From assembly GCA_020091685.1 (NCBI GenBank), contig CM034613.1, positions 11,960,775-12,024,774 on the forward strand: a stretch of DNA of 64,000 nt, given 5' to 3'. A model generated the notes under the pieces. The model was not told the origin of the DNA and searched no databases. It saw nothing but the letters and a program-made list of their open reading frames with translations. Position numbers and translations under genes: made by a program. Below, in pieces: positions 23,722 through 36,611 of the stretch (positions are counted from its first letter, which is position 1; each line of letters starts with the position of its first letter). The stretch is from Lutjanus erythropterus. Its lineage: Eukaryota; Chordata; Actinopteri; Lutjaniformes; Lutjanidae.

Positions 23722-24739
23722 CCAAACGTCTGTTTCAAGAGAATAGTTTCATTCCAAAAAAACAAAAACAACAACAAAAAAAGTTCCCCAAAACTCCAGT
23801 AATGTAGTGGAGAGCACAAAAATGATTTTTTTTCCCTCCCAGAATATACTGAGACACATTTTGGAAGGATTTTAAATATCTTTACTGGTGGAGACAGTTG
23901 GCCTTTTGACTTCATTAAAACCATAAAGGCACAGGTTCTTATTGCACTGCTCTCTGACCATTTGCATCCAGAATCTGTTCATAATAAAAAAAAAAACCAA
24001 CTTCAACGTCAGTGCTTGCTTATGCCTCATAAAATCTCACCTTCTGTCTCGCTTTCTCACCCCCTCATTGGTAAAAATAGACCTCTCGTCTCGCTCCTTA
24101 TTCCAGCGAGCCACAGGAGTGATACGTGGGGGAAAGGTTTCAGGGCTGCGCAGGTACACTCAGAGAGGAAAATAACAGGCTCAGTAGGAAAATGCGAAAA
24201 AAAAAATAAAGATGATGCTGCCGAACTATGCAATTCTTCTGTTCCTACGCCGCGGCATCTTAACTGCTGTTCAAGAACGTCTCCTCTTTCCTTGGCACTG
24301 TCGTCACCTTCTTGGCCCTTTCCCTTTTCTCTCTGAGGAACACACTTTATGAATGCAGGGACTTCTAAAATAGAGCATGACCTAATTTACAAAGCAATAG
24401 CAGGAGAGATCTGATATAGTTCCCATCGTATGATCCTTACTGTACATCTGTTGGATTATGTATGGAGTACATGTGTTATTTTACTTGTTGAAGATTGATT
24501 TAAAACAGGTGGATCCTTCTGTTTCTGTTTCCTGGCTGCACTTGTGTATGTTTTTAGTAAAATAAGCCAACCTCAAAATAAAATTAGCTTTAGTGAAACT
24601 TTATGTTGAAGTAATTTAAATAAACTTTAAAGACAGTCTTACAGTTGAAACATTACTATCATGTTTGATAATATTTATGCTTTGTTTATATTTCTGATGA
24701 TTATTTAAGAAGAAAGGTGAGCTAGACAATCAGTCACGC

Positions 24740-26345
24740 TACTTATTTTAAGCTGAAATAATTGGAAAAAGACTTTTTGCCATGGCTTTTCTATTATGGT
24801 GTCTCAGGGCCACTGTAGGTAAAAAAAAATGATGGAGCTGAGTCAGGGAGTAAACACTATTTTCTTTTTTTCTCATAAATTTCTGACTGTACTTTAATCT
24901 CAAAATGTCTTTTTCCCCCACAAATTTATGACTGTATAATCTTAGAGTTTTTTTTCTAGGTCTCTAGTTTTTCCCTCCCCCAGCTCTGCTTTTTTTCATT
25001 AAGGTACCAAATTAACATCAGAATATCCAAGTTATTTTCTCAGAAATGTACACCTTTAATCTAGGAAATTCTGTTTATTCTTTGAACATTACCCCTCCCC
25101 ATCTGTTTTCTCTCTCTCTCTCTCTCTCTTTTTTTCTTTTTACATACACTGGCCCTAATTTGGCGGCAGACCTTTTGGTACTGTATGTTTGATGTTACAT
25201 GTTTCTTTCTGATTTTCAAGTCATCTAATTTAGTCTAATTTATTCCAAGCTGAAGTAAAAAACATTTTGTGGTGGCTTTTCTACACTGACATATTAGGGC
25301 TATCATAGGTTAAAAAAAAACAGGAACACACGAGGGATGAGGCAGGGGATGAGGGAAAATAATGTGAAAAAAACTCAATTTCCAAGATTAAATTGTAAAT
25401 TTACAATAAAAAAAAAAGGATATTCTCTGAGATTAAAGTGGCAAATGCTATTATTAGTTTATTTTTTCTCATTAAATTATGTCTTTAATCTCAGACAATA
25501 TTCTGAGTTTTTTCTTGGAATATTCCAATCCCCTCTCCCATAAGTTTTTTCATCATGTTAACCTCAGAAAATATCCTTTGTTTTTTTGTTTTTTTTAACC
25601 TTATTCTTGGAATATTAGAGTCTTTATCAGACTATTTGACAGCACACACACACACACACACCACCACCCACCCCTTTTTATTTTTTTTTTATGGCCTTGT
25701 TATTTTTTTCGTTATGTTATTTTTGGATTATTTTAAGTCATGCTGGCCACTTTTTCTTAGAAATTTGTTAGTTTTGTTCTCATAAATTTACCACTTTAAC
25801 CTCAGCAAATATCTAAGTGTTGTCTTGTAAATTTAAAAAACTACATTCTTGGATTATTACCCACTTCCCCCAGTTTTTTTTTTTTTTTTTACATAAAATG
25901 CTCCTAATGCACCATCAGTCTTTTCTGTATTGTATATTTGAAGTCATTTTGATTTTGTATGTTTTTCAAGTCATGATACTTATTTCCAGCCTCAAAATAA
26001 TTGTAATAATAATTACCTGCAATGGCATATTTGGGCCATTGTTGGTTTAAAAAGAAAATAATAATGAAAAAGGCTTCATAGATCAACTAAGAACTCAGAT
26101 CAGTTGTAAATTTCCAAGAAAAAAGTGTACCACTTACCTCAGAGTTAAGTTTTTCCTCCTAAATTTACAACTTTACTCTTGGAAATTCTCTTTTTTTTCT
26201 TGGAAAATTACCCCCTTCCCCGTCTCTATTTTTCTTTTTTTTTTTTTCCCACAGTGGCCCTAATATGCCATCAAACTTTTCTGTACTGTATGTTTGATGT
26301 TATGTTGTTTTTGTATGTTTTTCAAGTTCAGATTTGTTTTCACAC
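24740..26345. repeat. Diverged repeated units (GGCCCTAAT... family)
   Basis: A unit with ACTGGCCCTAATTTGGC then GTACTGTATGTTTGATGTTA occurs at about 25148. Diverged copies follow at 25888 and 26252, and a partial one near 24750-24830. The units share TTTTCAAGTCAT, 'CTCATAAATTT...' and 'CTTGGA(A)AT' blocks, long T-tracts and poly-A runs. This is a decayed, partly tandem repeat family, with T-rich open frames as by-products. No gene is seen. Confidence 0.6.
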
Positions 26346-26399
26346 CACACTGGAGTTGCTTGCATCCTTGTAGAGAAATAATAATTTAAAATTAAGATC

Positions 26400-29300
26400 A
26401 AATCGTACTGTATAAGCTAATTTGATTCATGTTGAATAACTTGTTCTCTTCCAGCCTGTTGTATTGCCTGTCTTAAATCTTAACTTGTATTTCCATGTGT
26501 ATGTTCATCTCAGTGTTTCATGGGGCCATAGAAGTTCAATAAAACTAGATTGTATTTTGACAAAAAAATGCTTCGTTTTTAGGTTTTGTGAGGGACCATG
26601 TGTATTTCTGAGCTGTTTTTGTTTTTTGTTTTTTGTTTTGCTTTTTTTGCTTGTTTTGCTTTCCCAGCAGACCCTCGATCATTTTTTCCCTTTATCTTTC
26701 CTGTTTACTTTAGACATGCATGTGAAAGGTGTTGCTGGTGGACCTCTACAAGCAACATAACAATTATACTTATGTCACTATCTTATAGTCGCATCTTAAA
26801 TTAGGTAATGTTAGCAAAATGGTAGCTAACTAGCTAGCTAACTGTTGAAGATTGAAGGAAACTAAAAAAGTTTTCTTAGTTTTCTTGTGCAGATTGGCTG
26901 ACTAATTAGCAAGTGTTTTGCAGACATCAGCTATCAGATGTAAATAGCTAGCAAAAGTTTGATGTAGATAATTTAGCTAGCATTTTGCTACAAACCAAAA
27001 CACTAGCTAGCTAAAGTAGATTAGCTAGCCAGTTAAATCGTTTATTGGAGCACATAGCAAAAAGGGGTGGGGGTTAGAGAGTGTTTTATAAAACTGAAAA
27101 CATATCCAGGCTAAATGCAATCTTGTTCTAATCGTTTTGCTAAGATAAGCTAACTACCAGCAGGCTGTAGCTTTCTAATACCTGTAGAAATGCTACTTTA
27201 AGTTTTTCTATAGTGGGTTTTAATTTCAGACCAGAAACATTCACACAGCTTTAATAGGAGTGAAGGCTTTGAAGACAATACTTCCTCTCCTTCTGCTGCT
27301 ATTAAGAAGAAGAAGAAGAAAAAGGAAAGCAGCTAAGCCTCATGTCCCAGCAGTGTTTGCTGCTCTTGAGGAAAAGGGCCTGAGGGGGAGGGTCCCATAA
27401 CGAGGTTAGCGCTCTTCACTCTCCTCCTCTCACTGCGTGCGTTGTCATGGTAACAATCAGGACTGCAGAGGAAACAGACTTTTCATAAGTAGATTGTGAG
27501 CTGCTGCCCAGAGCGAAACTCTCACTGTAGGTGATAATGTGAATACAGCAACATCTGCACTTCTGAGGATGCAATCAGGGCGGTAAACAAATATGTTTAT
27601 TTTGTTGATGAAAAACCGGCTCTCCTGCAGATGACCTGCCTGAAAAGTTGTTTTGAAAATAGGATAATTGGCTTTTATGTGATTTTCAGCATCCCGTGTG
27701 GCTGTGTGGTGTCTGTATAAATTAACGGTTTTGTATACTCGTGCTCCAAGAGGGAACTTGTAGGGATTTAAAGATGTTTGCAGATATTTGAATGCTTACA
27801 AACACAACAACACACGCATTCAACGTGTGGAGAAATAATTTTCTTCTTCCTGTATGTACATGTACAGTAAGTATGTGTTTGTGTGATGCCTCACATGTGA
27901 ATGGCATTGAAAAGAGCAGAGTCATTGTGTCCTAAGGTAGGAGTATGTTTTAAATTGAGGCCCACGAGTTCCATTTCCAACTCGCCCACTCGCAGTGCCT
28001 CAACTTCAAAGCATTTCAATAGAAACTCACCCTGTGTTGATAAAATGAAAGGGCAGCTATTTTAGAGCATTTAGAAGGCAAGACTGCATCAAGGTTAAAG
28101 AGACCAGCGCTGCTTCTCAAAGTCAAGGATGCTTCCCTGGTAGGACAAATCCTTCTAAGTTAAGCCCCTACAGAGGCTAAGCGAGACTCCTCCCTTGCAT
28201 CCAGAGAGTTCACAGTCTAAAAAGTGCGCATCACTGAAAAAAAGTCCTCTTTTGTAATTTAAAGACAAAGTAATATTGAAATTTCTAACCAGTAAAGCAT
28301 TTTTTCACCTAAGGCCATGATAATGAATTGACTGTTGTAAGATTAGCTTGTTTTCCAGAGACCAGAGTGGTGTTGTGAGACTAGTAAAATGTTGTGATGT
28401 GTACATGTTGTAGTGTATCATTATTTATTTTAACATGTTTTAAAACTGTAATCCTTTTGATACTAAAATTGTATCCTATTATGTAATCCATTACTGCCCG
28501 AGCCTTCTGGCAAATTTGTTATTTAACACTTGTTGAAATGGAGAGCAAAATTAACAGGTAGCATCGGCAGCAGTCTGCTCTCAGGATGAGTCACAAGTAA
28601 GTCTTAAGTCTAAACTTTAAAATGTCAAGCAAGTCCTAAATTACTGTACTGAGAATCAGGCAGGTCAAGTTGAATACCTGCTATATGTCAAGCAAGTCAA
28701 GTTATTGCTCAGGTTAAGAAAGTCACAAATCAAGTCCTATGGAATAGTGATGATCCCTTCCCATTTCAACATTTAAATAAGTTAAACAACAATAATGAAC
28801 AGTTGAGTTTAAACATTACCAAAAATTGTTGCAGCCTGCTTACACCTTACACCGTAACTTGTCTGCATGATGGATGAAGTTGGAAGTTGTGTTGGTGGTG
28901 TCATTGATTTTTGAGCCGCAGACTTTTACTAATGTCTTGGACAACATAATCCTTGAATCCAGATTTTATTTTTGGATCTGCCCTCTCCATGATACATGTG
29001 TTTGCCTCTGCATATCAAAAAGGTTGTCAGGTTTGCATGCATTGCAACAGAAACCACCCAATCAAAAACAAAACAAAAAAAAAACCAATCAACAAACATA
29101 AACCCCATGTCTATCAATATTTTAAAAAAGGTAACAAAAAAAAAATCTTATTTTCAGGTAATTACACAATGATGAAAACAGTCTACTTTCTGCCATCTTC
29201 TTAGGAAGGACTTAATAAACAAACATTTGTGTATTTACAGATAGCTGATGCAACCCAATCCAGCTGCCATTTTAACAATATGGTAACACAAGGAGACAGC

Positions 29301-30200
29301 ATATTTGTCAGGGTCCATTGTCAGCTACTTGTGTCCTTTGAAACTATTTCTTCAAGTCAAGGTTATGCGTGACCCAGTGGTTTGTTTTTTCTGCTGGCAC
29401 AAAAGGCAACAGGTGTAAATGGTGTTGTTTTGTTGCCCCCTTGGCCCCTTTCTTCCCCTCAAGCCTCTCAATGTTTGACCCAGATTCCATTGGACATGGA
29501 GGAGCAATGTGATCCTCTGGGCATTTAATACTGATCCCAGAGTCATATGGTCCATAATAAAGATGCCAAGGGACCCCAAGAGGTCTCGGTTCAGACAGAA
29601 GTCCAGCTGCCTTAAGGTCTAGATCATTCCCTTGTTTATTACTTGCTTTGGTCCATAAATCCTTACAGTAAAAGTTCAAGATCTCTAAACTGACACTGAT
29701 GGCTACACAAATAGACTTTAAAGTCGTAACAATCAAAAAATATTGGATAAATTGCATGGCCTGTAAATATACTATGCATGATCAATGACTCACTTGATAT
29801 TCAAAATAAGGTAACAAAGCACAAAGGATAGGGAACAAGACAGTAAACATTGTAGTAAAATAAAAAATATGATCATACTTGAAGTTCACGAACCCATCAC
29901 AAACCCATGTGGCTGTCAAAACAGTCTAGAATTTCTATTCCTTCGTGATATACAGTCGACACTGTAAATAGCAACTTGTTTGGGCTGTCGTGCCACTCTC
30001 AAACATTCATATTCAGGAGGAGAGAGAGGCTCAAGAGGAACAACACAGCTGGTGTCTGCAGACGGGAAGAGAGGTACAGCTGCTTGCAACAAACACAGCA
30101 ACATCCAAACAGTGGATCACTACTGGACCTGCATCATTTTCTCTGTGCATTTTTCTTCAGAAACTCTGCAAAAAGTAAGATTTTTGAGGGATTAAAAGGG
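26400..30200. other. Intergenic, no gene supported
   Basis: This lies between the tail-anchored gene and the KLHL33-like gene. It contains CTAGCTAGCTAAC-type repeat DNA at 26800-27070, an AGAAGAAGAAG run near 27304, and a near-consensus RFX X-box at 27441-27454 (GTTGTCATGGTAAC). Small open frames on both strands (such as 29344-29757 minus) lack domains and splice support. The last 200 bases before 30232 probably include the 5' UTR of the Kelch gene. Confidence 0.5.
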
Positions 30201-30231
30201 ATTAGCACAGATTCAAGTGATACCGGACAGT

Positions 30232-33200
30232 ATGTCTGTAGCTTATCCATGCTTCAAGAAGGAGTGGGAGGTATGGAGGAGAGAGATGGAGGCGAACCGG
30301 AGGAGGAGATTAAGGGAGAGGCTGAGTCGATGGGTTAAAGTGGAGGTGAGCTATGAGGTGGAAGAAGAAGAGGAGGACACAGACTCTGAGGAAGAGGAAG
30401 TGAGTGAAGATGAGAAAGTGCAAGAAAATGAAGAAGAGGAGACAGATGAAGAAGGTGAAAATGAGGTAGAGGTGGGGGTTAAGGGGATTGAAAAGGAAGA
30501 TAAGGAGGAAGTGAATGAAGCAATTGAAGCAGATGAAAGTATAGATGTGGAGGAAGATGAGGAAGAAAATAAGGTGGAGAATGAGGAGGTGGATGTGGAT
30601 GAAGAGGAAGAGGTAATGGAAGCAGAGGAACTGGGGAAGAAGGAAGAGGGGGAAACGGAAGCAGAAAGGGAGGTTAAAGAGAACAAAAAGGAGGATGAGG
30701 AGGAAGACAGTGACATAAAAGAAGCTAGATTTGAGGAAGATGAGCACAAAGGAGAAAATGAGGTGGAGAGAGGGGTTATGGACAACAAGGAGGTGGATTC
30801 AGGGGAGGAAAAGGGGGAAACAGAAGCAGAAGAGGTGGAGGAAGAACATGTGAGGGAAGAGGAGCTGGTCAGGGAGGAAGATAATGAGGAAGAGGAGCAT
30901 CAGGAACAGGTGCAAATTGGACAACATCACCTGGCGGAGCAATTCAGGGAGCAGATGAAAGGAACTGAGGATGAGATCATTCAGGAAAATCAGCAAAGTG
31001 TAATCCAAGAAGACACAACAGCCTATGGGGAAGAAAACTTGTCAGATTCAGTGAAATCAGATACTGAAGATTCTGACTTGATGGGATCTGAGGATGACTA
31101 CCACAACCCTGAAAAATTAAAGGATGAAGAAAGACCAGTTGAGAAACAATATAAAGATCCTGAGCAACTGGAGGATCCTGACAGAAAACCATGGAGTAGG
31201 GAAAATAGCATCCTAGGAGCGTGGACTTGTAAAGAAATAAAAGAAGAATCAACAGTGGAGGAAGAAACAGTTGCTGAATCTTGGACAAGTCAAGAAGTAG
31301 AGTTTCAAGATGATCACGAAAAGCTTGAAGAGGAAGAGGAAGAGCCTACAGATGACGAGGAAGCAGAACTTTCAGTGGACGAAGACATAGATAATTATGA
31401 CGAAGATATGGTAAAGATTTACTATAAAGATGATTATGTCACCGATGTATTTGGCACCTTGACAGAGTTCAGGAAAGCCTCCCTTCTCACTGACCTTACT
31501 TTGAGCACAGAGGATGGGAAAAGTTTCCATGTACACTCCATTGTTCTGGCTCCTGTCAGCTCCTTTATTCAGGGAAGTCTGAGTAGACGCAATGTAGAAA
31601 TCTGTGGAGTCCACAGGTGGTCAGTTTCCCTGAGTCCTGAGGTGGATCATGTTGGAATAGAGGCAGTTATGGAATTTGCCTACACTGGTCTCATTTCATG
31701 TTTGAACCAGGACACAGTGCACCAAATTAGGGCTGCAGCTCAAACACTGGGTGCCCCAAGGGTGCTACATCTCTGCATAGAGGAAGAAGAAAAGTCCACA
31801 AAAACAGGGGGGCAGAAGAAAGAGGAAAGAGTCTCGGCTGCAGAACAAATGATGATCAGTTTTCAGTCCATCAAACAGCTGTGGACGGATGGAGTCGGCT
31901 GTGATGTTGCTCTGGAAGCTCTCGGAGGATCCATTCATGGTGAGTAGACCACCAATGAGATGTACAATGATATTAAAGGATAATAGAAGCCTCTTTAGAG
32001 GCCAAGATCCTTCAATACCTGGTTGCACAACTGACTTGTGATATAGGTGTGATACATTTCTTTCTTCTGCTACATATAGAGATGCAGTAAGTGATTCTAG
32101 AGAAAGATAGTTAATTTTTGAGGCTCATTCCCAAGCTGTCAAATTTACTGCTTTGGATTGGTGACCACCAACCCAACAACCCAACCCAGTGATGTCAACA
32201 ATCAACTATCTCTTTGTAGAATTGCTTGCAGCACCTTTAAATGAGGGTATCAGTGCTCTAGCTTGTGCCATTGCTTGTTGCTAATGACTGAGTGTGAGTT
32301 TCCACTTGAAAAACCTGCAAAAGAATGCAGAGTTGCCCCTTAACTTAGGTTCAGGAGTTGCAATAATAATCTAATTAACAATGTCTAGAGTCCCGTATAT
32401 GTTAGTTGTGATTTCAGTGGATTTAAACTGTACTTACTACCATCTTCCTGCAGTCCACAGAGTCATCCTGGCTGTGTGGAGCGACTACTTCCGTGCCATG
32501 TTCACCCTGGGGATGAGGGAGTCCCATCAGTCCTGTGTGACCCTTCCCTTCCTTTTGGCTTCGGAGCTGGAGGTTCTGATTGACTGCTCCTACAGTGGGG
32601 CTCTCCCCCTCAGCTGGAGTTGTGTCTTTGAGATCACCAGCGCTGCTCTCCAGCTCCAGTATCAACCTGCTCTTTCCTTGTGCCTCACCTTCTTGCAACA
32701 AGAACTAAATCCTCACTTCTGCCTGGACGTAGCATCTTTTGCTGAGGCCTACGAGATGGCACAGCTTCTTGAAGTTGCAGACGATTTTGTCTTGCGGCAA
32801 TTCCAAAAGGTGGCGTGCACGTCAAAGTTCAAGGACCTGCCGGCCAAACAGCTCCTGAAGTACCTGAACAGTCACTCGCTCTGTGTTCCTTCTGAGCTAG
32901 TTGTATTCAAAGCAGTGGTGGCATGGATCCAAGCCAAGCCCAAGAGAAGACTGAAACTTGCTAAGGAACTAATGAAAACCATCCACTTTCCCCTGATGAC
33001 GTTCAAGGAATTCAAAGAGGTCCAATCTCTGAACATGTGGTCTGATCATAGCTTGGCAGATCTCTATGAAACAATTTTTGAGGATTTCTGCTCAAATGAC
33101 ATTGCACCACAGTGCCAGTTCCGCGTCTATCTGCCAAAAGAGAGTCTGGTCTTGATTGGAGGTGACCAGACCTCTGAAGACTTAGATAGACGCACCATCA

Positions 33201-35453
33201 GCAAAGAACTCTGGTTTGGTAATTCCCTAAGGAACCATACAGGTGTAAAAAAGGCCATGGAGTGGAGAAGGCTGGGAGAGATGCCAGATCCAGCAAGGTA
33301 CAGCCATGAGGTGACTGTACTCAAAGGACAACTATATGTGTTTGGAGGCAAGAGGTATTATGGCACCGATGACACCCTGAATTCTGTTTACAGGTAAGAG
33401 AGAGTACTCCCACATAAACCACCATTTACTGTTTCAATGCCTAGATACTTTAATTGTCACATTTTTCCACATCTGTAGGTATGATCCCCTTAAAAACAGC
33501 TGGGAGACACTGGCTGAAATGCAGGAAAAGAGGTGGTCTTTCTCTGTGGTTGTGCTGGATGAAAAGATATATGCCATTGGCGGACATTGTGACCCAGAAT
33601 ATATAGAAAGTGTGGAACGATACTGCCCCATTGCAAACTCTTGGAGGTACGTTGGAAGAATATTATGTAGTTTTTCAAAGCAAAGTGTGAAAACAGTATA
33701 TGCATCAAGGGTAAAGTCTGGCTAAAATTTCCATCAACAACCATCAACCACCTTGGTAGCTTGTATTCTATTGAGTAGATGTGGCTCACTAACATGTGAA
33801 TGTTTGAATGTGTGAATTGAGATTTATGAATTCTTTTGAGACATTGTCTCCTTTTTACAAATTCAATTAACTCAATTCTGATCTTAAGCAATACTTAAGA
33901 TCAAAACCTAGCATAAGTGGTTTATAAAACCTTACTTTGACAAGGAAATGATCTCATTTCTAAGCAAAGTCTAGACTTGACTTGAATGATTTAGTGTACA
34001 GAATAATAGGTGTTTAGTTGCTTAAAGCTTTTCTACCATCCCCATGAGCTCAACATCCAAAAAGCCTTTCTCTTTTGGTCCATGGGTTTTTTTGACCAAA
34101 CCCTCATCTGTGCTTCTTTATATAAGAGAAAATCACTGATTGTAAGGCAGCTGCCATCAATTTGAAGTTGATTTGAGATTCATAGATCACTGATGTGTAA
34201 GTTACAAATGGACTTCTTAGGACCAGCTTAAACAAGGATTTTTTCTGCTCAGTATCCTTTATGAATTAAATGTACGCACACCATCAGAAATTATCTTAAG
34301 ACTAAGTATAGGTATAGATATAAGAACATTTTTTTTATATAAATGAGGCCCCTGATCAGACACAAAAATGACAAGTTGTTGAGAAGTTAATGCTTGTGGA
34401 CTAAAGATTAGCAGGGAATGTAGAATGTAGAATGTAGACGATAAGAGGGTTTTGACTGGGTAAGACTGAAGACAACCACAAAGGTTTAGAGCATTCAAGG
34501 TTAGCTGGTTGTTCAAGGCTGTACAAGGCATGCAGCCACCATATGCGCTGACCTTCACTTCCTCCAAGTGAACAAGGGAAAGTAGTATTGACACAACTGA
34601 CAGGTGGCAGTGGCGTCCACAGCTATCTGTGTATGCATCTGTTCGGGACTATAATGGTGGCCTAAGTGACTAGTGTTTGACATGATGACATTTCATGCCC
34701 CACAAAAACCTCTGTAGTGTCACTGGATCAATGTCCTGAGTATTTACTGACATATTTTGTGTCGTGAAAATTTCTTATGCTTGTGTTAACCACAGACCAC
34801 AGATGAGGGAATCAGAAGTGGTAATATGCTAACTTATTTACTGTGTTTTAGGATTTATTGCTGTAGCACTCCATTACTGTGTGTCAGACTAAAAGATCAG
34901 GTATTAAAATTAAAATTTCTTCTCTTTCAGCTTTACTTGCCCCTTGGATTTGCCTCTGTGTGCCCATGCAGCAAGAGTTTTACAAGGACAGATCTTTGTC
35001 TCAGGAGGGCTGAGCAGTGACTTACAATGCCTTTCATCCATGTTTCTGTATCACCCAGAGAGAGGAAGCACTTACCTGGCAAACATGGTGAGATCTCGAG
35101 CTCATCACTGCATGGAGACCCTGGGCGAATGTCTTTATGTAGCAGGTGGAATCAGCATGGATGGTAACATAACTGCTGTTGACCAGCTTGCTTGTGAGGT
35201 GTACAATCCAGTGGCTAACTCCTGGACTGCCTTCACATCTCTGCCCGTTCCACACGTAGGAGCAGGAAGTGCAGTTTTGGAAGGCAAGTTTTACATGCTA
35301 GGTGGATACAGCCACGAGGACTACAGTGACACAAAGATGGTCCATCGTTATGATCCCAGCACACAGAGATGGGAAAACATGGGCAAGATGCCTGGACCGA
35401 ACAACGACATACGAGCAGCTGTGCTGTCTTTGCCACCACATTTCCGATTATAA
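30232..35453 (+). CDS. klhl33: KLHL33-like double-BTB Kelch protein with acidic N-terminus (1112 aa)
   Basis: Four coding exons: 30232-31939, 32454-33393, 33479-33646, 34931-35453. Phases agree, giving 1113 codons with stop. The start is the first ATG after an in-frame TAA at 30193. Residues about 40-390 are extremely Glu-rich. Then comes a BTB-like region (about 403-525, SLLTDLTLSTEDGKSFHVHS, AVMEFAYTGLIS). A second, more canonical BTB follows (about 550-665, GCDVALEALGGSIHVHRV, WSDYFRAMF), with an exon border inside it. BACK (about 665-800, FAEAYEMAQLLEVADDFV) and Kelch repeats (LYVFGGKR, IYAIGGH, IFVSGG, LYVAGG, FYMLGGY) complete the protein. BTB-BACK-Kelch proteins are typically Cullin-3 substrate adaptors; the target is unknown. 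A poly-A signal may be ATTAAA at 35592 or AATAAA at 35764. KLHL33 is my best family match from memory; KBTBD-type alternatives are not excluded. A related gene ends at 62463. Confidence 0.82.
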
Positions 35454-36611
35454 GACCTGGTGACATGTCATTACTGTTGTTGTTTTATAAGTGTAATGAT
35501 GCTGGATTTCAGGGTACTTACTGCATGTTAAATGTAAATTGTAACTGCACCCCCAGGTCTGAGCCTGACTCCACCCACTGCATCAGTATACATTAAATCT
35601 TTATTAAATCTTTAGGCTTGCAAAATGTTGAATATCTATGTAAAGTGCATTTTTGGTGCTATATATTCAAAATAACTGTATTCAAATGGTGCTGTAGCAA
35701 AATTATTAAAGTTGTAGTTAGTGATGGGATGATGATATTCAGTGTGTAGATAACAAAACAAAGAATAAAAATGATAAATAAATAAAAATTTTGAGAGGTT
35801 TGTTTTAGGTAACTTGGTTCTTTTGAGATAAATAGTGTTTTGAAGAAAAACTACCAGGAACAGCCAACATAAACATGGAAAAAGCATGGTGAGTGAGGAA
35901 AACTTGCATCATAAGAGTTGCATTTTATTATTTTGTTTTTTTTAAATCAAATTTTTAGCTGCAGTCAAGGAATAGGCAAAGCTGCATAACTGTCCAGTGG
36001 AACTTGGTTATAATGGTGATATTACCTCATTACTCATTACTGCATCTCCATTTATTCCATTTATATTCCATAGCTTCTTACCTATCAAAGGTGATCAGAA
36101 CTAATGCATATAGGCCTTATGTTTGAGGAGTTATTCCTAATTCATCTTGAGCGTGTTATTTTAGATGTTTTTGCCTAAAATAAGGGCTAATTCTTATCAT
36201 TCTTATCAGTTTGAATACACAGGAGTGCTGCAATAACCACTTTTGAGCACTGGAGGGAGCTGTTTCCTCTTGTGCTGGTGAACACATTGCAGAAGGTGCA
36301 GAAAGCAGCGTGAGACAGGAAAAGAGACAATGTAAGAAGTACTGTTTTGCTTTGAGTGTTCTGAATAAGATTCACAGATTTATTTTCATTAAAATTTATT
36401 TGAAAATGAAAAACTTGCATTGTGTTTTATTTTGTTTGAGATTTTTTTAAATCTTATTTTGAAAATTAAAGGGGTACTATTAGCCCAAATAGTACTATTA
36501 GCCCAAACAGCCCAAATAGGGGTACTATTAGCCCAATTAGCAGACCACTACTGTTGCATGAGCATCTCTCCTCAGTGTAAAAGCACAATACAATGCCTTG
36601 TTTCTAATCAT
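35454..36611. other. Convergent intergenic stretch
   Basis: This holds the 3' flanks of two converging genes. The plus-strand Kelch gene may use ATTAAA at 35592-35597 or AATAAA at 35764-35769. The minus-strand C1q gene may use TTTATT at 36379-36384 or 36425-36430, which read AATAAA on the minus strand. A short tandem repeat lies at 36470-36540. No other gene is seen. Confidence 0.55.
36470..36540. repeat. Short tandem repeat GTACTATTAGCCCAAATA
   Basis: The unit TACTATTAGCCCAA occurs three times in 70 bases, with partial copies (CAGCCCAAATAGG) between. It lies just beyond the stop codon of the minus-strand C1q gene, inside its likely 3' UTR. Confidence 0.85.

Noticed and set aside
23436-23924. 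Minus-strand 162-codon frame over the last exon of the tail-anchored gene
   Set aside because: It overlaps a well-supported plus-strand exon. Its Arg/Glu-rich translation is the mirror of the TCC/CTC-rich membrane-anchor codons.
29344-29757. Minus-strand 137-codon frame
   Set aside because: No similarity to a known family, no splice signals in phase and no compositional signal. It is close to the Kelch promoter region but unsupported.
30310-30788. Minus-strand open frames of about 145 codons opposite the acidic Kelch exon
   Set aside because: They are shadows of GAG/GAA-rich coding sequence and translate to Ser/Phe/Leu runs with no domain.
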